Of a DNA stretch of 64,000 nt, positions 8,647 to 17,292 are shown in pieces (positions within the stretch are counted from its first letter, which is position 1; every line of letters starts with the position of its first letter). This stretch comes from DOZZ01 sp963792655 (lineage in GTDB: Bacteria > Acidobacteriota > Terriglobia > Bryobacterales > Bryobacteraceae): the NCBI GenBank assembly GCA_963792655.1, contig CAWBWU010000003.1, positions 186,001 through 250,000 of the forward strand, in the 5' to 3' direction. The position numbers were made by a program, and so were the translations under genes. The notes under the pieces were generated by a model. That model did not search any database. It saw only the letters and a program-made list of their open reading frames with translations, and was not told where the DNA came from.

Positions 8647-9180
8647 TTAACTCGCCTTCTTATGCGCCAGACGGCTGCAGGCGTTCGTCGAGCCATCCGG
8701 GTCTAGCTTGTCCTTCTCGATGTAGTCGATCTTGCCGTCTTTATCGACAACGAAGGTCACGCGGAAAGCCATGCCACGGTTAGGAATCAGGATGCCGTAA
8801 GCCGTCACAACCTTGCGGTCAGCGAAGTCGCTCAGCAGCGGGAACGTCAGTTTCAACTGATCAGCAAACGCTTTCTGCGAAGGTGTGTTGTCGGTGCTGA
8901 TGCCGAACATCACACTGTCGTTCTCTCCAAATTTGGCGTTACCAGCCTGGTACGCCGTCATTTCCTTCGTTCAACCACCGGTGAAAGCAGCGGGGAAGAA
9001 CGCGAGCACCACGTTCTTCTTGCCGCGAAATTCCGAAAGGGTCACCTTTTTGCCGTCGGTGGCGGGAAGGGTGAAGTCCGGTGCCTGATCGCCCACTTTC
9101 AAAGTGGTGGAAGGCGGCGCCGCGGTTTGCGCGGACAGGCCGGCGGCGAGGATAGCCCCGAGCCAGAACAACTTTTTCAT
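8647..9180 (-). CDS. peroxiredoxin, probable selenoprotein (Sec at residue 70, TGA at 8971-8973)
   Basis: An AhpC/TSA-family peroxiredoxin with a cleavable signal peptide (MKKLFWLGAILAAGLSAQ), so exported; it should reduce peroxides in the envelope. DQAPDFTLPATDGK is followed by the active-site strand LAFFPAAFTGG, then an in-frame TGA, then TKEMTAYQ. In the family this position is the peroxidatic Cys (FTPxC-T-x-E). The frame is unbroken across the TGA, the C-terminal half is intact to TAA at 8647, and a SECIS-like hairpin starts 14 nt after the TGA. Readthrough gives 177 residues. A Cys near residue 171 could be the resolving partner. GGAGG precedes the ATG at 9180. A Cys-to-stop mutation is possible, but the hairpin argues for selenocysteine. 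It depends on SelA-D genes not in this window. Confidence 0.82.
8935..8956 (-). promoter_or_regulatory. putative bacterial SECIS element
   Basis: Reading the minus strand downstream of the TGA: GGCGT and ACCA pair with TGGT and ACGCC across a one-base bulge, closing a small GGC loop. That is a 9-bp stem. The loop begins 23 nt after the TGA, within the spacing of known bacterial SECIS elements, and carries G at its first positions as SelB recognition usually requires. It lies wholly within the coding sequence. Confidence 0.7.
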
Positions 9181-9295
9181 TTGACGCTCCTCCGCTGAGG
9201 CTATCACCGATGGCCCCCATCGCGCATTGTCGGGGTTCTGGCGTCGCGTTGTTCGCTTACTTACGTGAGCGCCTCGTATGGTTGCGTGTGCCGAA

Positions 9296-10474
9296 TCACA
9301 GCACGTCGGCGTACGTGTGGCGCATCTTGAAATAAGCTGCGTGCCCAAGCACGCACACCACAAATGCGACGATCCAAAGCTGCACCAGCATTTTTGGATC
9401 GGGAGCGTGCCGTTCGAGCAGCGCCGCGCGGTATCCGCGCACCATCTGGTAGACCGGGTTGTGCAACAGCAGCCGCGCCGCGCCTGCCGGGATCTGGGTC
9501 TCGGGATAGCAGATCGGCGTAAGAAAAAACCAGAGCGTCAACAGAAAGCCATTCACTTGAGCCAGGTCTCTCACGAACGCGCCGAGCATCGCCAGCAGCC
9601 ATGCCACGCCTGCGCTGAACAGCATTTGCGGAATGATCACGAGCGGCAGCCAGACGACCGAGGGCGGCACTGACCCACGTGTCAGCACGAGCGCCAGAAG
9701 GAACAGACAGATGCCGAAAAATTCGCTGACCAGCCCGGCCGCCACCGTGTTTACCGGCAGGATCACCAGCGGGAAAACGACTTTCTTGATGAGCGTCTTG
9801 TTCTCATGCAGCACCACCGGCGCGCGCCCGGCGGCTTCGCTGAACGCAAGCCAGGGTAGCATGCCGGCGAGGAAGTAGAGCGCAAAACCGGACGTACTGT
9901 TATCCCCGGCGAAGCGCGACTTCAGCACCACGCCGAACACGAAGAAGTACGTCAACATCAGCAACAAAGGGTTCAGCAACGTCCAGAGCACGCCGCCAAA
10001 CGAACCCCGGTAGCGGCTCAGGATATCGCGTTGCACCAGCGTGCGGATCAGCGAGCGATGCTTCCACACCGATTGAAACGGCGACACCAGCGCGAATGCG
10101 GACGAACGCAACAACGCACCACTGCGCAATGCCGGTAACGTGGTGATCGAAGACTTGTGCACGGCGACGTCGCCACCACTCAGCACTTCCGCGTCAACCA
10201 ACGCGAAGCGATGATTGCGCGTATAGAGCCACCCCGAAGATTCTTTAAAGAGCGAAACGAAGATGCGATATGGCCCAGGGCTCATGGGCAGCGCGACATC
10301 GACGCCCAGCGATGTCGTTTGCCGCGGCGCGATCGACACCGAGAGCGGAACGCGTGGACCTTCACAGATCAGCACACCCGTCGCCGGGTCGAACAGTTGA
10401 TAACCGGTGAAGTAGCCCGACGCTCCCGACCACTCCACATCAGAGGTGTTGTGTACCGGCAGATCAACGATCAC
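9296..10474 (-). CDS. ABC-2 type polysaccharide exporter permease with N-terminal carbohydrate-binding-like domain
   Basis: An inner-membrane permease of the Wzm/TagG type that exports lipid-linked polysaccharide or O-antigen. The C-terminal 260 residues have the family features: LIRTLVQRDILSRYRGSFGG before the first membrane helix, about six hydrophobic segments, and LTPICYPE before the last pair. The first 95 or so residues form a beta domain (VHNTSDVEWSG, GYQLFDPATG) resembling the C-terminal glycan-binding domain normally found on the ATPase partner Wzt. The GTG at 10474 overlaps the TGA of the upstream glycosyltransferase gene (GTGA), typical of coupled translation. No ATPase gene is in the window, so its partner must lie elsewhere. 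Confidence 0.85.
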   Translation of the reverse strand: MIVDLPVHNTSDVEWSGASGYFTGYQLFDPATGVLICEGPRVPLSVSIAPRQTTSLGVDVALPMSPGPYRIFVSLFKESSGWLYTRNHRFALVDAEVLSGGDVAVHKSSITTLPALRSGALLRSSAFALVSPFQSVWKHRSLIRTLVQRDILSRYRGSFGGVLWTLLNPLLLMLTYFFVFGVVLKSRFAGDNSTSGFALYFLAGMLPWLAFSEAAGRAPVVLHENKTLIKKVVFPLVILPVNTVAAGLVSEFFGICLFLLALVLTRGSVPPSVVWLPLVIIPQMLFSAGVAWLLAMLGAFVRDLAQVNGFLLTLWFFLTPICYPETQIPAGAARLLLHNPVYQMVRGYRAALLERHAPDPKMLVQLWIVAFVVCVLGHAAYFKMRHTYADVL

Positions 10475-12471
10475 GTGTACAGCCACGACGGCCAGCGGTC
10501 TCGAACGCCGCCCGTCTTGCGGCCGACAGCATAGATGCCATCGCCGCGATTGTCCGTTGAGAGATAGTAGTGCTGCAGCAGGCTCGCTACCCACGCCAGT
10601 TCAGGACGCGGCACTTCGCGGAAAGGCCCGGTCTCCAGCAGCGTCACCTCGAAGCCTGAGTTCGTCAGCAACTTCGAGATTTCTGCAGGGGTGTACTCGC
10701 GGTTGTGCCGCGCGTCCACCTCGCCCGATTCGGAAGGCTTGATGTAGGCGTGAAAAAACCCAGGATGGTAGCCCTGCAGGATCGCATCCAGCGCGCGCAG
10801 CGACGTGATGTTCGGTGTGGTCAAAACAAAGTGCCCACCCGGTTTCAAGATGCGATTCACTTCGCTCATCAAGTGCATCGGATCGCCGAACAAATGTTCA
10901 ATCAGTTCGCAGCAGAGCACCGTATGAAAGGAAGCATCGTCGTAGGGGTAACGATCCTTCTCGGCATCGAAGTGATCGATGTCGCACTCGAAGGTCTCGC
11001 CCGTTTCGCTCGTGACGGTCGAGTGGTCGACACGCCCGAGCTTGCCGAAGTAGCAGCCGCGCACTTCATCGTAGCCAAGCACATTGCGCAGCGCGGGCGT
11101 GATCTGCAAATACGCGCCCATTTCCAGCGCGCGTTCACCGGGCCTGGCTCGCGGCGTAATCTCCAGCGTGCGCGCGAGCCGCGTCTTGTGTGTGTCGACG
11201 TAAGACTTCGAGTCTGGTGCAACGGCCCAGGTTTTTACGTAAGCTTCGAGGGCCGCAGCCTCGGGTGCGGGCGGCTCCGCTACCGTCTCGGCTTGCGAAT
11301 CTTTAACAGGCGCCTTCAACGAAACTGCGGCCGGCGCTGCCGGTTCATCCACCGATTCACCGGCTGCGATGGCGCTCAGAAACTGTTCATACTTTCGAGC
11401 GGACGTCGTCCAACTGCAATCGTTGCGAACCCATTCGCGCGCGCGCTCACCCATCGCCGCACCCAGGTCGGGCCGGCTCACCAGCAGGTTCAGGTATTCG
11501 AAGATGGTGTCTTCTTCGCCCATTCCGACCGGCACCTTCAAGCAGACATCATCGGGCAATTCACTAAACGCACCGACATCCGAGACCAGCACGGCGCGCC
11601 CTGCGCCTAAAGCGCGCAACAAACTTCCCGAGGTCTCGCCAACTGTGGGGAAGCGCAGATTCAGAATGATGTCGCAGGCTTCAATGTAAGAAGTGAAATC
11701 GTCGGCAGCCGTGTAGCCCAGAATGCGCGCGTAGGGGTCAAGGCCGAGAGCTTCAATCGTCTGCTGAAGCGGAAATTCAGGATGCGGTTCGCCGCCGAGC
11801 ACCAGCCTCGCGCGCGGCTCGATCTTCGTCAGCCGGCGAAACGCACGCAACGATTCAGCGATGCGCTTATAGGGCTTGAGGAATCCGAACGTGCCGATCA
11901 GCGGCGTGCGCTCATCGAGCCCCAGACGCTGCCGCATGCTGTTGCGTCCGGTGCGTTGCACCACACCGTCGTTGATCCATGCGCCATGCGGAATACGCGC
12001 GAGCGGTCCGTGATAGCCAGCCTCGCGCATCTTCTCGACCATGAACTGGCTGTGGACGATCACGCCACGCGCGGTCTCGAGAATGCGGCGCGTCATCGGC
12101 AGGCCGTCGTAATCAGGGCCCGTCTCGAGTGCTCTCACGCGCTGCGCAAATTGTTCCGCGGCGGCGCCGCCGTTGTATGCGCACTCTGCAACATAGGCGT
12201 CCCAGTCGTTGCGCCGAATCGTGACGTCGGTGATCAGATGATGCAAGTTGGCTTCGTGCATGACGACGACGCCGGGATGACGAAGCGCCATGTCATATAC
12301 GAAATCGTGATGCGCGTTGTTGCCGAGTTGATACACCGCGATATCGAACGCGGCGGGCTCATAGCGCTGCGCATCAGCGGCATTCGCAAAGACGGTCAGG
12401 TTGGTGATGACCGAGAGCTCAGCCGCGAGTGCCTCTGAATAATCTGCGATGCCGCTGCGCGAGGGCGGCAT
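10471..12471 (-). CDS. GT4-type glycosyltransferase fused to SAM-dependent methyltransferase
   Basis: A 666-residue bifunctional protein. Residues 1-370 form a GT-B fold glycosyltransferase: SRSGIADYSEALA at the N-terminus, LIGTFGFLKPYKRI at the start of the second Rossmann half and GETSGSLLRALGAGRAVL in the donor-binding region. An Ala/Pro/Glu linker (about 380-420) leads to a class I methyltransferase (GERALEMGAYLQITPAL, FHTVLCCELIEHL, LKPGGHFVLTTPN). It probably adds a sugar and a methyl cap to an exported glycan, consistent with its overlap with the ABC permease gene. The ATG at 12471 is the first usual start. The preceding in-frame codons encode RVAFFSP, the expected N-terminal strand of this family, so a non-standard start a few codons upstream is possible. 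Confidence 0.85.
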   Translation of the reverse strand: MPPSRSGIADYSEALAAELSVITNLTVFANAADAQRYEPAAFDIAVYQLGNNAHHDFVYDMALRHPGVVVMHEANLHHLITDVTIRRNDWDAYVAECAYNGGAAAEQFAQRVRALETGPDYDGLPMTRRILETARGVIVHSQFMVEKMREAGYHGPLARIPHGAWINDGVVQRTGRNSMRQRLGLDERTPLIGTFGFLKPYKRIAESLRAFRRLTKIEPRARLVLGGEPHPEFPLQQTIEALGLDPYARILGYTAADDFTSYIEACDIILNLRFPTVGETSGSLLRALGAGRAVLVSDVGAFSELPDDVCLKVPVGMGEEDTIFEYLNLLVSRPDLGAAMGERAREWVRNDCSWTTSARKYEQFLSAIAAGESVDEPAAPAAVSLKAPVKDSQAETVAEPPAPEAAALEAYVKTWAVAPDSKSYVDTHKTRLARTLEITPRARPGERALEMGAYLQITPALRNVLGYDEVRGCYFGKLGRVDHSTVTSETGETFECDIDHFDAEKDRYPYDDASFHTVLCCELIEHLFGDPMHLMSEVNRILKPGGHFVLTTPNITSLRALDAILQGYHPGFFHAYIKPSESGEVDARHNREYTPAEISKLLTNSGFEVTLLETGPFREVPRPELAWVASLLQHYYLSTDNRGDGIYAVGRKTGGVRDRWPSWLYT

Positions 12472-12494
12472 GGGTGAGAAGAATGCAACGCGAA

Positions 12495-13178
12495 TCAGCG
12501 CACCAGCTCCATGCGGAATGTTCCGAGCGAAGAGGGCACCGTGACCAGCACGGGCGTGCGTGCCGCATCGCGGGCAAAATAGAGCTCGGCTTCAAACTCG
12601 GTCACCGGGCCTTTGCCTTTCAGGTGCATGCGATCCGTCACGACATTCGCACCGCCGCTCTGAATGTTCGCGCTCCCTTTGTACGTCAGTTGAACCGAGT
12701 AGACCGATCCCAACAACACGTCTTGTCCCGGCGGAACCTTGCCGTGCGAGAGTTCACGCCGAGCGAAATACAAGAACGTCAAAGCATCTTTCGCGCACTC
12801 GCCCACCGCTATCTCGGTCTTGCCGCCCTTGTCCGTCTTGCGTGTGGCGGTGCGTCCTTCGAAGGCGGTCGTCTCTTTCGCGTGGTGCGTTCCATGCGCG
12901 GTGTCCTTCGACAAATTGACCGAGCAAAGGTTCGTCGTCGCCGAAGACCGGTATTCATCTTTCAGCGGAAAACCCGGAAATCCGGCATCCACGGCGAAGC
13001 TGAAATCCCAGGAGCCCATCTGCGAAAGCTGCGCTTTGAGATGTGCCTCGCCCAGGCTGAGTCCGCTGGGCCAGTTGATCGAATAGTCGAGCGATTCGCT
13101 GGTGGATGGGAATCCGCCGCCAATAGTCGCCGCGCCGGCAATGCCGGCGGCCATCACGATCAAGATGAAAGGTTTCAT
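12495..13178 (-). CDS. exported DUF3108-family protein
   Basis: A 227-residue secreted or periplasmic protein with an N-terminal signal (MKPFILIVMAAGIAGAAT). The body is beta-rich and matches DUF3108: LDYSINWPSGLSLGEAHLKA near the start, then DALTFLYFARR in the middle and a strand-rich C-terminus ending PVLVTVPSSLGTFRMEL. The family has no established activity. It lies between two glycosyltransferase genes on the same strand, 23 nt upstream of the fusion gene and overlapping the stop of the upstream one, so it belongs to the same operon. Confidence 0.75.
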   Translation of the reverse strand: MKPFILIVMAAGIAGAATIGGGFPSTSESLDYSINWPSGLSLGEAHLKAQLSQMGSWDFSFAVDAGFPGFPLKDEYRSSATTNLCSVNLSKDTAHGTHHAKETTAFEGRTATRKTDKGGKTEIAVGECAKDALTFLYFARRELSHGKVPPGQDVLLGSVYSVQLTYKGSANIQSGGANVVTDRMHLKGKGPVTEFEAELYFARDAARTPVLVTVPSSLGTFRMELVR

Positions 13179-14336
13179 CGCTGTTGCAGCACAGCGTGAC
13201 GCGCGAGCGGTTGTTTACGAATTTCCGAGTTCCGCGCCACCACATTCTGATATACGCGCAACGTCATACGCGCGGTACGCTGCCAACTAAAGTGTGCAGC
13301 GCGAGGAGGGCCGCGCCGTTCGAGCCGCGTGCGAATCTCCGGATTCAGCAGAACATCTGCCATCGCGCGCGTGATCTCATCGGTGCGGTAAGGATCAAAC
13401 AGCAGTCCAGCACCGTCCGCCACTTCGGGCATCGCCGATGTATTGGCACAAACGACTGCCCGTCCACAGGCCATCGCTTCCAGGATGGGAATGCCGAAGC
13501 CCTCATAGAACGACGGGAACACGAACAAGTCGCACGCGTTATAAAGCTGCAGGAGGTGGTCGTCCGAAACGAAGCCGAGGAAGTGAATGCGATCGCCAAA
13601 GCCCGATTGCCGGGCGGCCTCCCGCACTTTACCGCTGAACCAGGTATCTTTCCCGGCCAGCACCAGATGCTGCGGCAATTGAGGATACGCGCGCATCATT
13701 CGCGCAAACGCATCAATCAGGCCCAAATGGTTTTTGCGCGGCTGCAAGTCCCCTACCGAAAGCACAAAAGGAAACGCAAACTGGAACGCGCTGCGCACTT
13801 TGTGCATTGCGGACTCATGATTCACCACGCGGAACATGGGGCTTGCCGCGTCGGGCACGACGTGCACTTTGTCTTCGCTCACGGGGTACGCTGCCAGGAT
13901 CCGCTCGCGCGAGAAAGTGCTGCCAGTGATAATCGCCGCGGCTCCCAAAACGCTTTGCCGGACCGACCACCGCAACTGGAAGCGGCGCATATTCGGTGAA
14001 GTATTCCGGATGCTCGAGGAAACTCACGTCATGCACACTGACCACCGTTGGCGCCGGACACCATAAAGGAGCGGTGTATTGAACGTGCAGGAGCGCAGGC
14101 AGGTCGCGCTTCACTGCACGCCGAAGGTCAAGCCCGAGGCGCACGAACGGGTTCGCCGATACCCGCCGCACATCGAAGGCTTGGGGAATCGCGTTTTCCG
14201 CCTCTTGCGAGGAAACGTAAGCGGTGAACGACAACTTCTTATCAATGCCTGCAAAAGCATGCAGGAGACTGCGGACATAGACCTCGTTGCCCGTCAGATG
14301 TCTGCCGATCGCATGAGCGTCCACTGCAAAACGCAT
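13175..14336 (-). CDS. GT4-family glycosyltransferase (reading frame broken by +1 near 13991)
   Basis: A glycosyltransferase of about 386 residues, first gene of the polysaccharide operon. The N-terminal half opens MRFAVDAHAIGRHLTGNEVYVR, with LLHVQYTAPLWCP and SVHDVSFLEHPEYFTE. The C-terminal half has MRRFQLRWSVRQS, VLSVGDLQPRKNH (donor-binding loop) and FPSFYEGFGIPILEAMACG with the catalytic E-x7-E. The halves are in different frames; dropping one base at 13991 joins PEYFTE to MRRFQ, as in related proteins. It could be a sequencing error or a recent mutation. Its end overlaps the DUF3108 gene start. Confidence 0.8.
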
Positions 14337-14486
14337 CTGCCTTTCAGTATATCTGTCTGGCCAATCTAGGGTGCATTAACAGCCGTACTCAGTCATACCC
14401 CACAAACGCATTCTTTCCAGGCGTCTTCGACGTGAAATCGAGCCCCGCGCGACTGCGTCTCAATTGCGATTACACTGAATCTCAAC

Positions 14487-15174
14487 GTGAATCTCCTGTT
14501 GATCGATGACGACGTGGAGCTGTGCCTGCTCCTTTCGGAGTATTTGCGGGCCGAAGGCTTCGAGGTTGCCTGCGCTCACAGCGGCCTGGAGGGGTTGCAG
14601 TCCGCTCAATCCTCGACTCCGGACCTGGTCATTCTCGATGTCATGCTGCCGGGTATCGACGGCTTCGAGGTATTGCGGCTCCTCCGCGCGAAGAGCCGCG
14701 TGCCGGTACTGATGCTGACCGCGCGAGGTCAGGACGAAGATCGCATCACCGGGCTCGAATACGGCGCCGACGATTATCTGGCCAAGCCTTTCAACTCGCG
14801 GGAGTTAGTGGCGCGCATTCGCGCCATTCACCGCCGTGCTGAGGCGCTGCCCAACAACAATCCGCGTCTGGACATCAACGGTATCCGCATCGATCCCGGT
14901 CGCCGCGAAGTATTTCGCAACGGCGAGCCGGTAACCATCACTACGTTTGAATTCGACATTCTAGAGATCCTGATGCGCAATGCCGGCCGCGTCGTGTCTC
15001 GCGACGATCTGATGGAGCACCTCTACAACCGCAAAGCGACCGCGTTCGACCGTTCGATCGATATGCACGTGAGCCATCTTGCGAAAGAAGCTCGACGGTA
15101 ATGAATCCCTGATCAAGACCGTGCGCGGCGTGGGATATCAGTTTGCGGCAAGCGGAGCGGAGGCGTCCGGATGA
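14487..15174 (+). CDS. OmpR/CpxR-family response regulator (reading frame broken by +1 near 15080)
   Basis: A DNA-binding response regulator of about 228 residues partnered with the sensor kinase directly downstream. The receiver domain has acidic residues at 7-9, phospho-acceptor Asp51 in VILDVMLPG and the conserved Lys100 in YLAKPF. The winged-helix output domain has TTFEFDILEILMRNAGRVVSRDDLM. In the recognition region an extra T near 15079-15080 (CTTGCG) throws the frame; without it the sequence reads HLRKKLDGNESLIKTVRGVGYQF, the standard ending. The restored TGA at 15172 overlaps the kinase ATG. As written, the protein would lose its last 25 or so residues. Confidence 0.88.
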
Positions 15175-16520
15175 ACCTTTGGCGCTCGCTGTTCGCCAAA
15201 ATTTTGCTGTGGTTCCTCGCGACGATTGCGGTCACCTTTATCGGAGCGATTTACCTGGCGAGTTACGACCAGCCGGAGCGTCCGATCATGTTCGGACGCA
15301 TGGCCGACCAGGAGTTTAGCGACGCGCAGCAAGCGTATGAGACTGGCGGCGCACCGAAGCTGAAGCAGTTTCTGGATCACGCAACGGAAGGCACGTGGGT
15401 CCATGTCACGTTAGCGGATGCGCACGGGCGTGACCTGGTGACCGGCGAAGACGTTTCGCGATTCCTGATATTTCGACGCGGCCCGGGAGGCCCGCCTCCC
15501 CGCTTTGAGTTCATGCGATCCTTCCGCCGCCGCCCGCCCGCGTTCGCGCGGCCGTCTCGCGATGGCCGTTACTGGTGGGTGGTGCGCTCGACGCATACCG
15601 GCCCCTCGGAGTGGTTGATCTCTCCCTCGCAACTCTGGGGGATCTTCGTCATCGGCACGTTGTGCTGGCTGCTGGCTTACTCGCTGACATCGCCCCTGCG
15701 GCGCATGCAAAAAACAGTGGAAGCATTCGGGCACGGAGATTTTTCGGTGCGCAACGGACTGGTGCGCCGCGACGAGTTCGGTCAGCTCGCCGGCACCTTC
15801 GACGTGATGGCGGAACGCATCGAGTCGCTGGTCGCTGCGCAGCGCCGCCTGTTGCTCGACATCTCGCACGAGCTGCGTTCGCCGCTCACGCGTCTGGGAG
15901 TAGCGGTCGAGATCGCGCGCGGGCAGGAAGATAAAGACGCCGCGCTCAACCGCATTCAGCGCGAGGCCGACCGGTTGAACGTGTTGGTCGATCAACTTTT
16001 GCAAGTCACGCGTGCGGAGAGCGACCCTGCGCATCGCCACCATGATGCGGTTGCGGTTCACGATCTGCTTGAGGAGATCGCGGCCGATTGCCGCATCGAA
16101 GCGGACGCGCGCGGCACGGCCATTCATTTGAGTGCGGCGCCCGCAGTCGTAGTTGGCGACGCGGAACTGCTGCGGCGGGCGGCAGAGAATATTCTGCGCA
16201 ACGCGATTCGCTATTCGCCTTCCGACAAGCCTATCGAAGTGCGCGAGCAAGTCGTGAACGGTATGGTGCACATCGCCATTCGCGACTACGGCCCGGGCGT
16301 ACCAGCGGCTGAGCTGCCGCGTTTGTTCGACCACTTCTATCGCGTTGAGACGGATCGCAACCGGCTGAGCGGCGGCGGAGTAGGGTTAGGCCTTTCGATC
16401 GCACGCCGCGCGGTGCAACTGCATCAAGGCACCATCGTCGCCCACAACGCTTCGCCCGGTTTGCAGATCGAGATTACACTTCCTGCTTCCGAAGAATCGG
16501 CATCCCGTTCGGCAGCGTGA
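15171..16520 (+). CDS. CpxA-like sensor histidine kinase
   Basis: An inner-membrane sensor of 449 residues. TM1 spans about 9-30 and TM2 about 153-173, enclosing a periplasmic domain of about 120 residues rich in Arg/Pro/Gly. A HAMP linker follows (SPLRRMQKTVEAF), then the HisKA helix with phospho-acceptor His233 in DISHELRSPLTR, then the ATPase domain with N box NILRNAIRYS, G1 DYGPGVP and G2 GGGVGLGLSIARR. The CpxA-like call rests on domain order, size and the linked regulator, whose stop it overlaps by 4 nt. It probably monitors envelope stress; the stimulus is not visible. The last 47 nt overlap a convergent gene. Confidence 0.9.
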   Translation: MNLWRSLFAKILLWFLATIAVTFIGAIYLASYDQPERPIMFGRMADQEFSDAQQAYETGGAPKLKQFLDHATEGTWVHVTLADAHGRDLVTGEDVSRFLIFRRGPGGPPPRFEFMRSFRRRPPAFARPSRDGRYWWVVRSTHTGPSEWLISPSQLWGIFVIGTLCWLLAYSLTSPLRRMQKTVEAFGHGDFSVRNGLVRRDEFGQLAGTFDVMAERIESLVAAQRRLLLDISHELRSPLTRLGVAVEIARGQEDKDAALNRIQREADRLNVLVDQLLQVTRAESDPAHRHHDAVAVHDLLEEIAADCRIEADARGTAIHLSAAPAVVVGDAELLRRAAENILRNAIRYSPSDKPIEVREQVVNGMVHIAIRDYGPGVPAAELPRLFDHFYRVETDRNRLSGGGVGLGLSIARRAVQLHQGTIVAHNASPGLQIEITLPASEESASRSAA

Positions 16521-17292
16521 AGAGCTTATCTTCCAGCCCGCGGTTGACGGTCACCTCTTCGGCAAACATCTGGTAAATCTTCTCGCCTTCGCGATCGCGT
16601 GAGATCTGGCGCGGCCACATCACGCCATCGGCGTTGAGGTATTGAGAATAGCGGGTGACCTCTTCAAACTTGTCTTTCAAGCGCTCGTCGCGGCGATAGA
16701 AGCGCTGCATCACGGGCAGGTGCGTCGTCACCGAGAAGTAGACCGTGACGCTATGATTTTGCGAATCGTTAATCTCGACCACGTCGGCGCGTTCGTTCTC
16801 GACTACTTCCGTACCGCCGGCTTCGAAAGTGATGCCTGGCTCATTCAGACGCTGGCGCAGTATGTACAAAACGTCGGTGAGCGTCGATTGCTGATGGCGC
16901 GACACGCGCTCGTCAGGCAGCGGACGCGCGCCGCGGAACGTGATGTCGAAGCCTTGATCCTTGACGAACAACACCGAGTTGTCCTGCTTCTTGCCAAAGC
17001 TCTGGCGCTCCTCAATCGCGAGCACTCCGGGTGGCGGCGGTTCCGGATGCGGCAGGTAGCGCGTGTAGAAATGAGCGATCGAAAGGCCCGTCAGTTGTTC
17101 TCGATAGAACGAGTAGGCGCGTCCCTTCTCCACACGATCGTTCATGCTCAGATACTTGCCACCGCCGAGTGCATCAAGCGCCTGATCGATCAGCTTGCGG
17201 CCACGCGCCTCGCGCGATTGCAACTGCGCACGGCCGGTTGCAACGCTGAGCGCCCCAGCAGCCAGCACGCCGAAGTTTCTCCGCGTGATCAT
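16474..17292 (-). CDS. exported protein of unknown function, lipoprotein-sorting-like
   Basis: A 272-residue protein with a twin-arginine-like signal (MITRRNFGVLAAGALSVATG). The mature part is alpha/beta with a repeated strand pattern: RKLIDQALDALGGGKYLS near the start, then HSVTVYFSVTTHLPVMQRFYRR and TRYSQYLNADGVMWPRQI. This is the layout of acidobacterial exported proteins with an outer-membrane-lipoprotein-sorting-like fold (LolA/LolB), though that is only inferred. It overlaps the stop of the kinase gene convergently and the end of the M16 gene upstream of it by 4 nt, so it is the last gene of the M16 operon. Confidence 0.6.
   Translation of the reverse strand: MITRRNFGVLAAGALSVATGRAQLQSREARGRKLIDQALDALGGGKYLSMNDRVEKGRAYSFYREQLTGLSIAHFYTRYLPHPEPPPPGVLAIEERQSFGKKQDNSVLFVKDQGFDITFRGARPLPDERVSRHQQSTLTDVLYILRQRLNEPGITFEAGGTEVVENERADVVEINDSQNHSVTVYFSVTTHLPVMQRFYRRDERLKDKFEEVTRYSQYLNADGVMWPRQISRDREGEKIYQMFAEEVTVNRGLEDKLFTLPNGMPILRKQEV

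Noticed and set aside
8971..8973. The peroxiredoxin TGA as an ordinary frameshift or pseudogene stop.
   Set aside because: The frame is unchanged on both sides, the codon is at the catalytic Cys column, and a SECIS-like hairpin follows at the right distance.
15071..15180. Natural truncation of the response regulator.
   Set aside because: The missing recognition-helix end and wing follow intact one base out of frame and run into the kinase start by the usual ATGA overlap.
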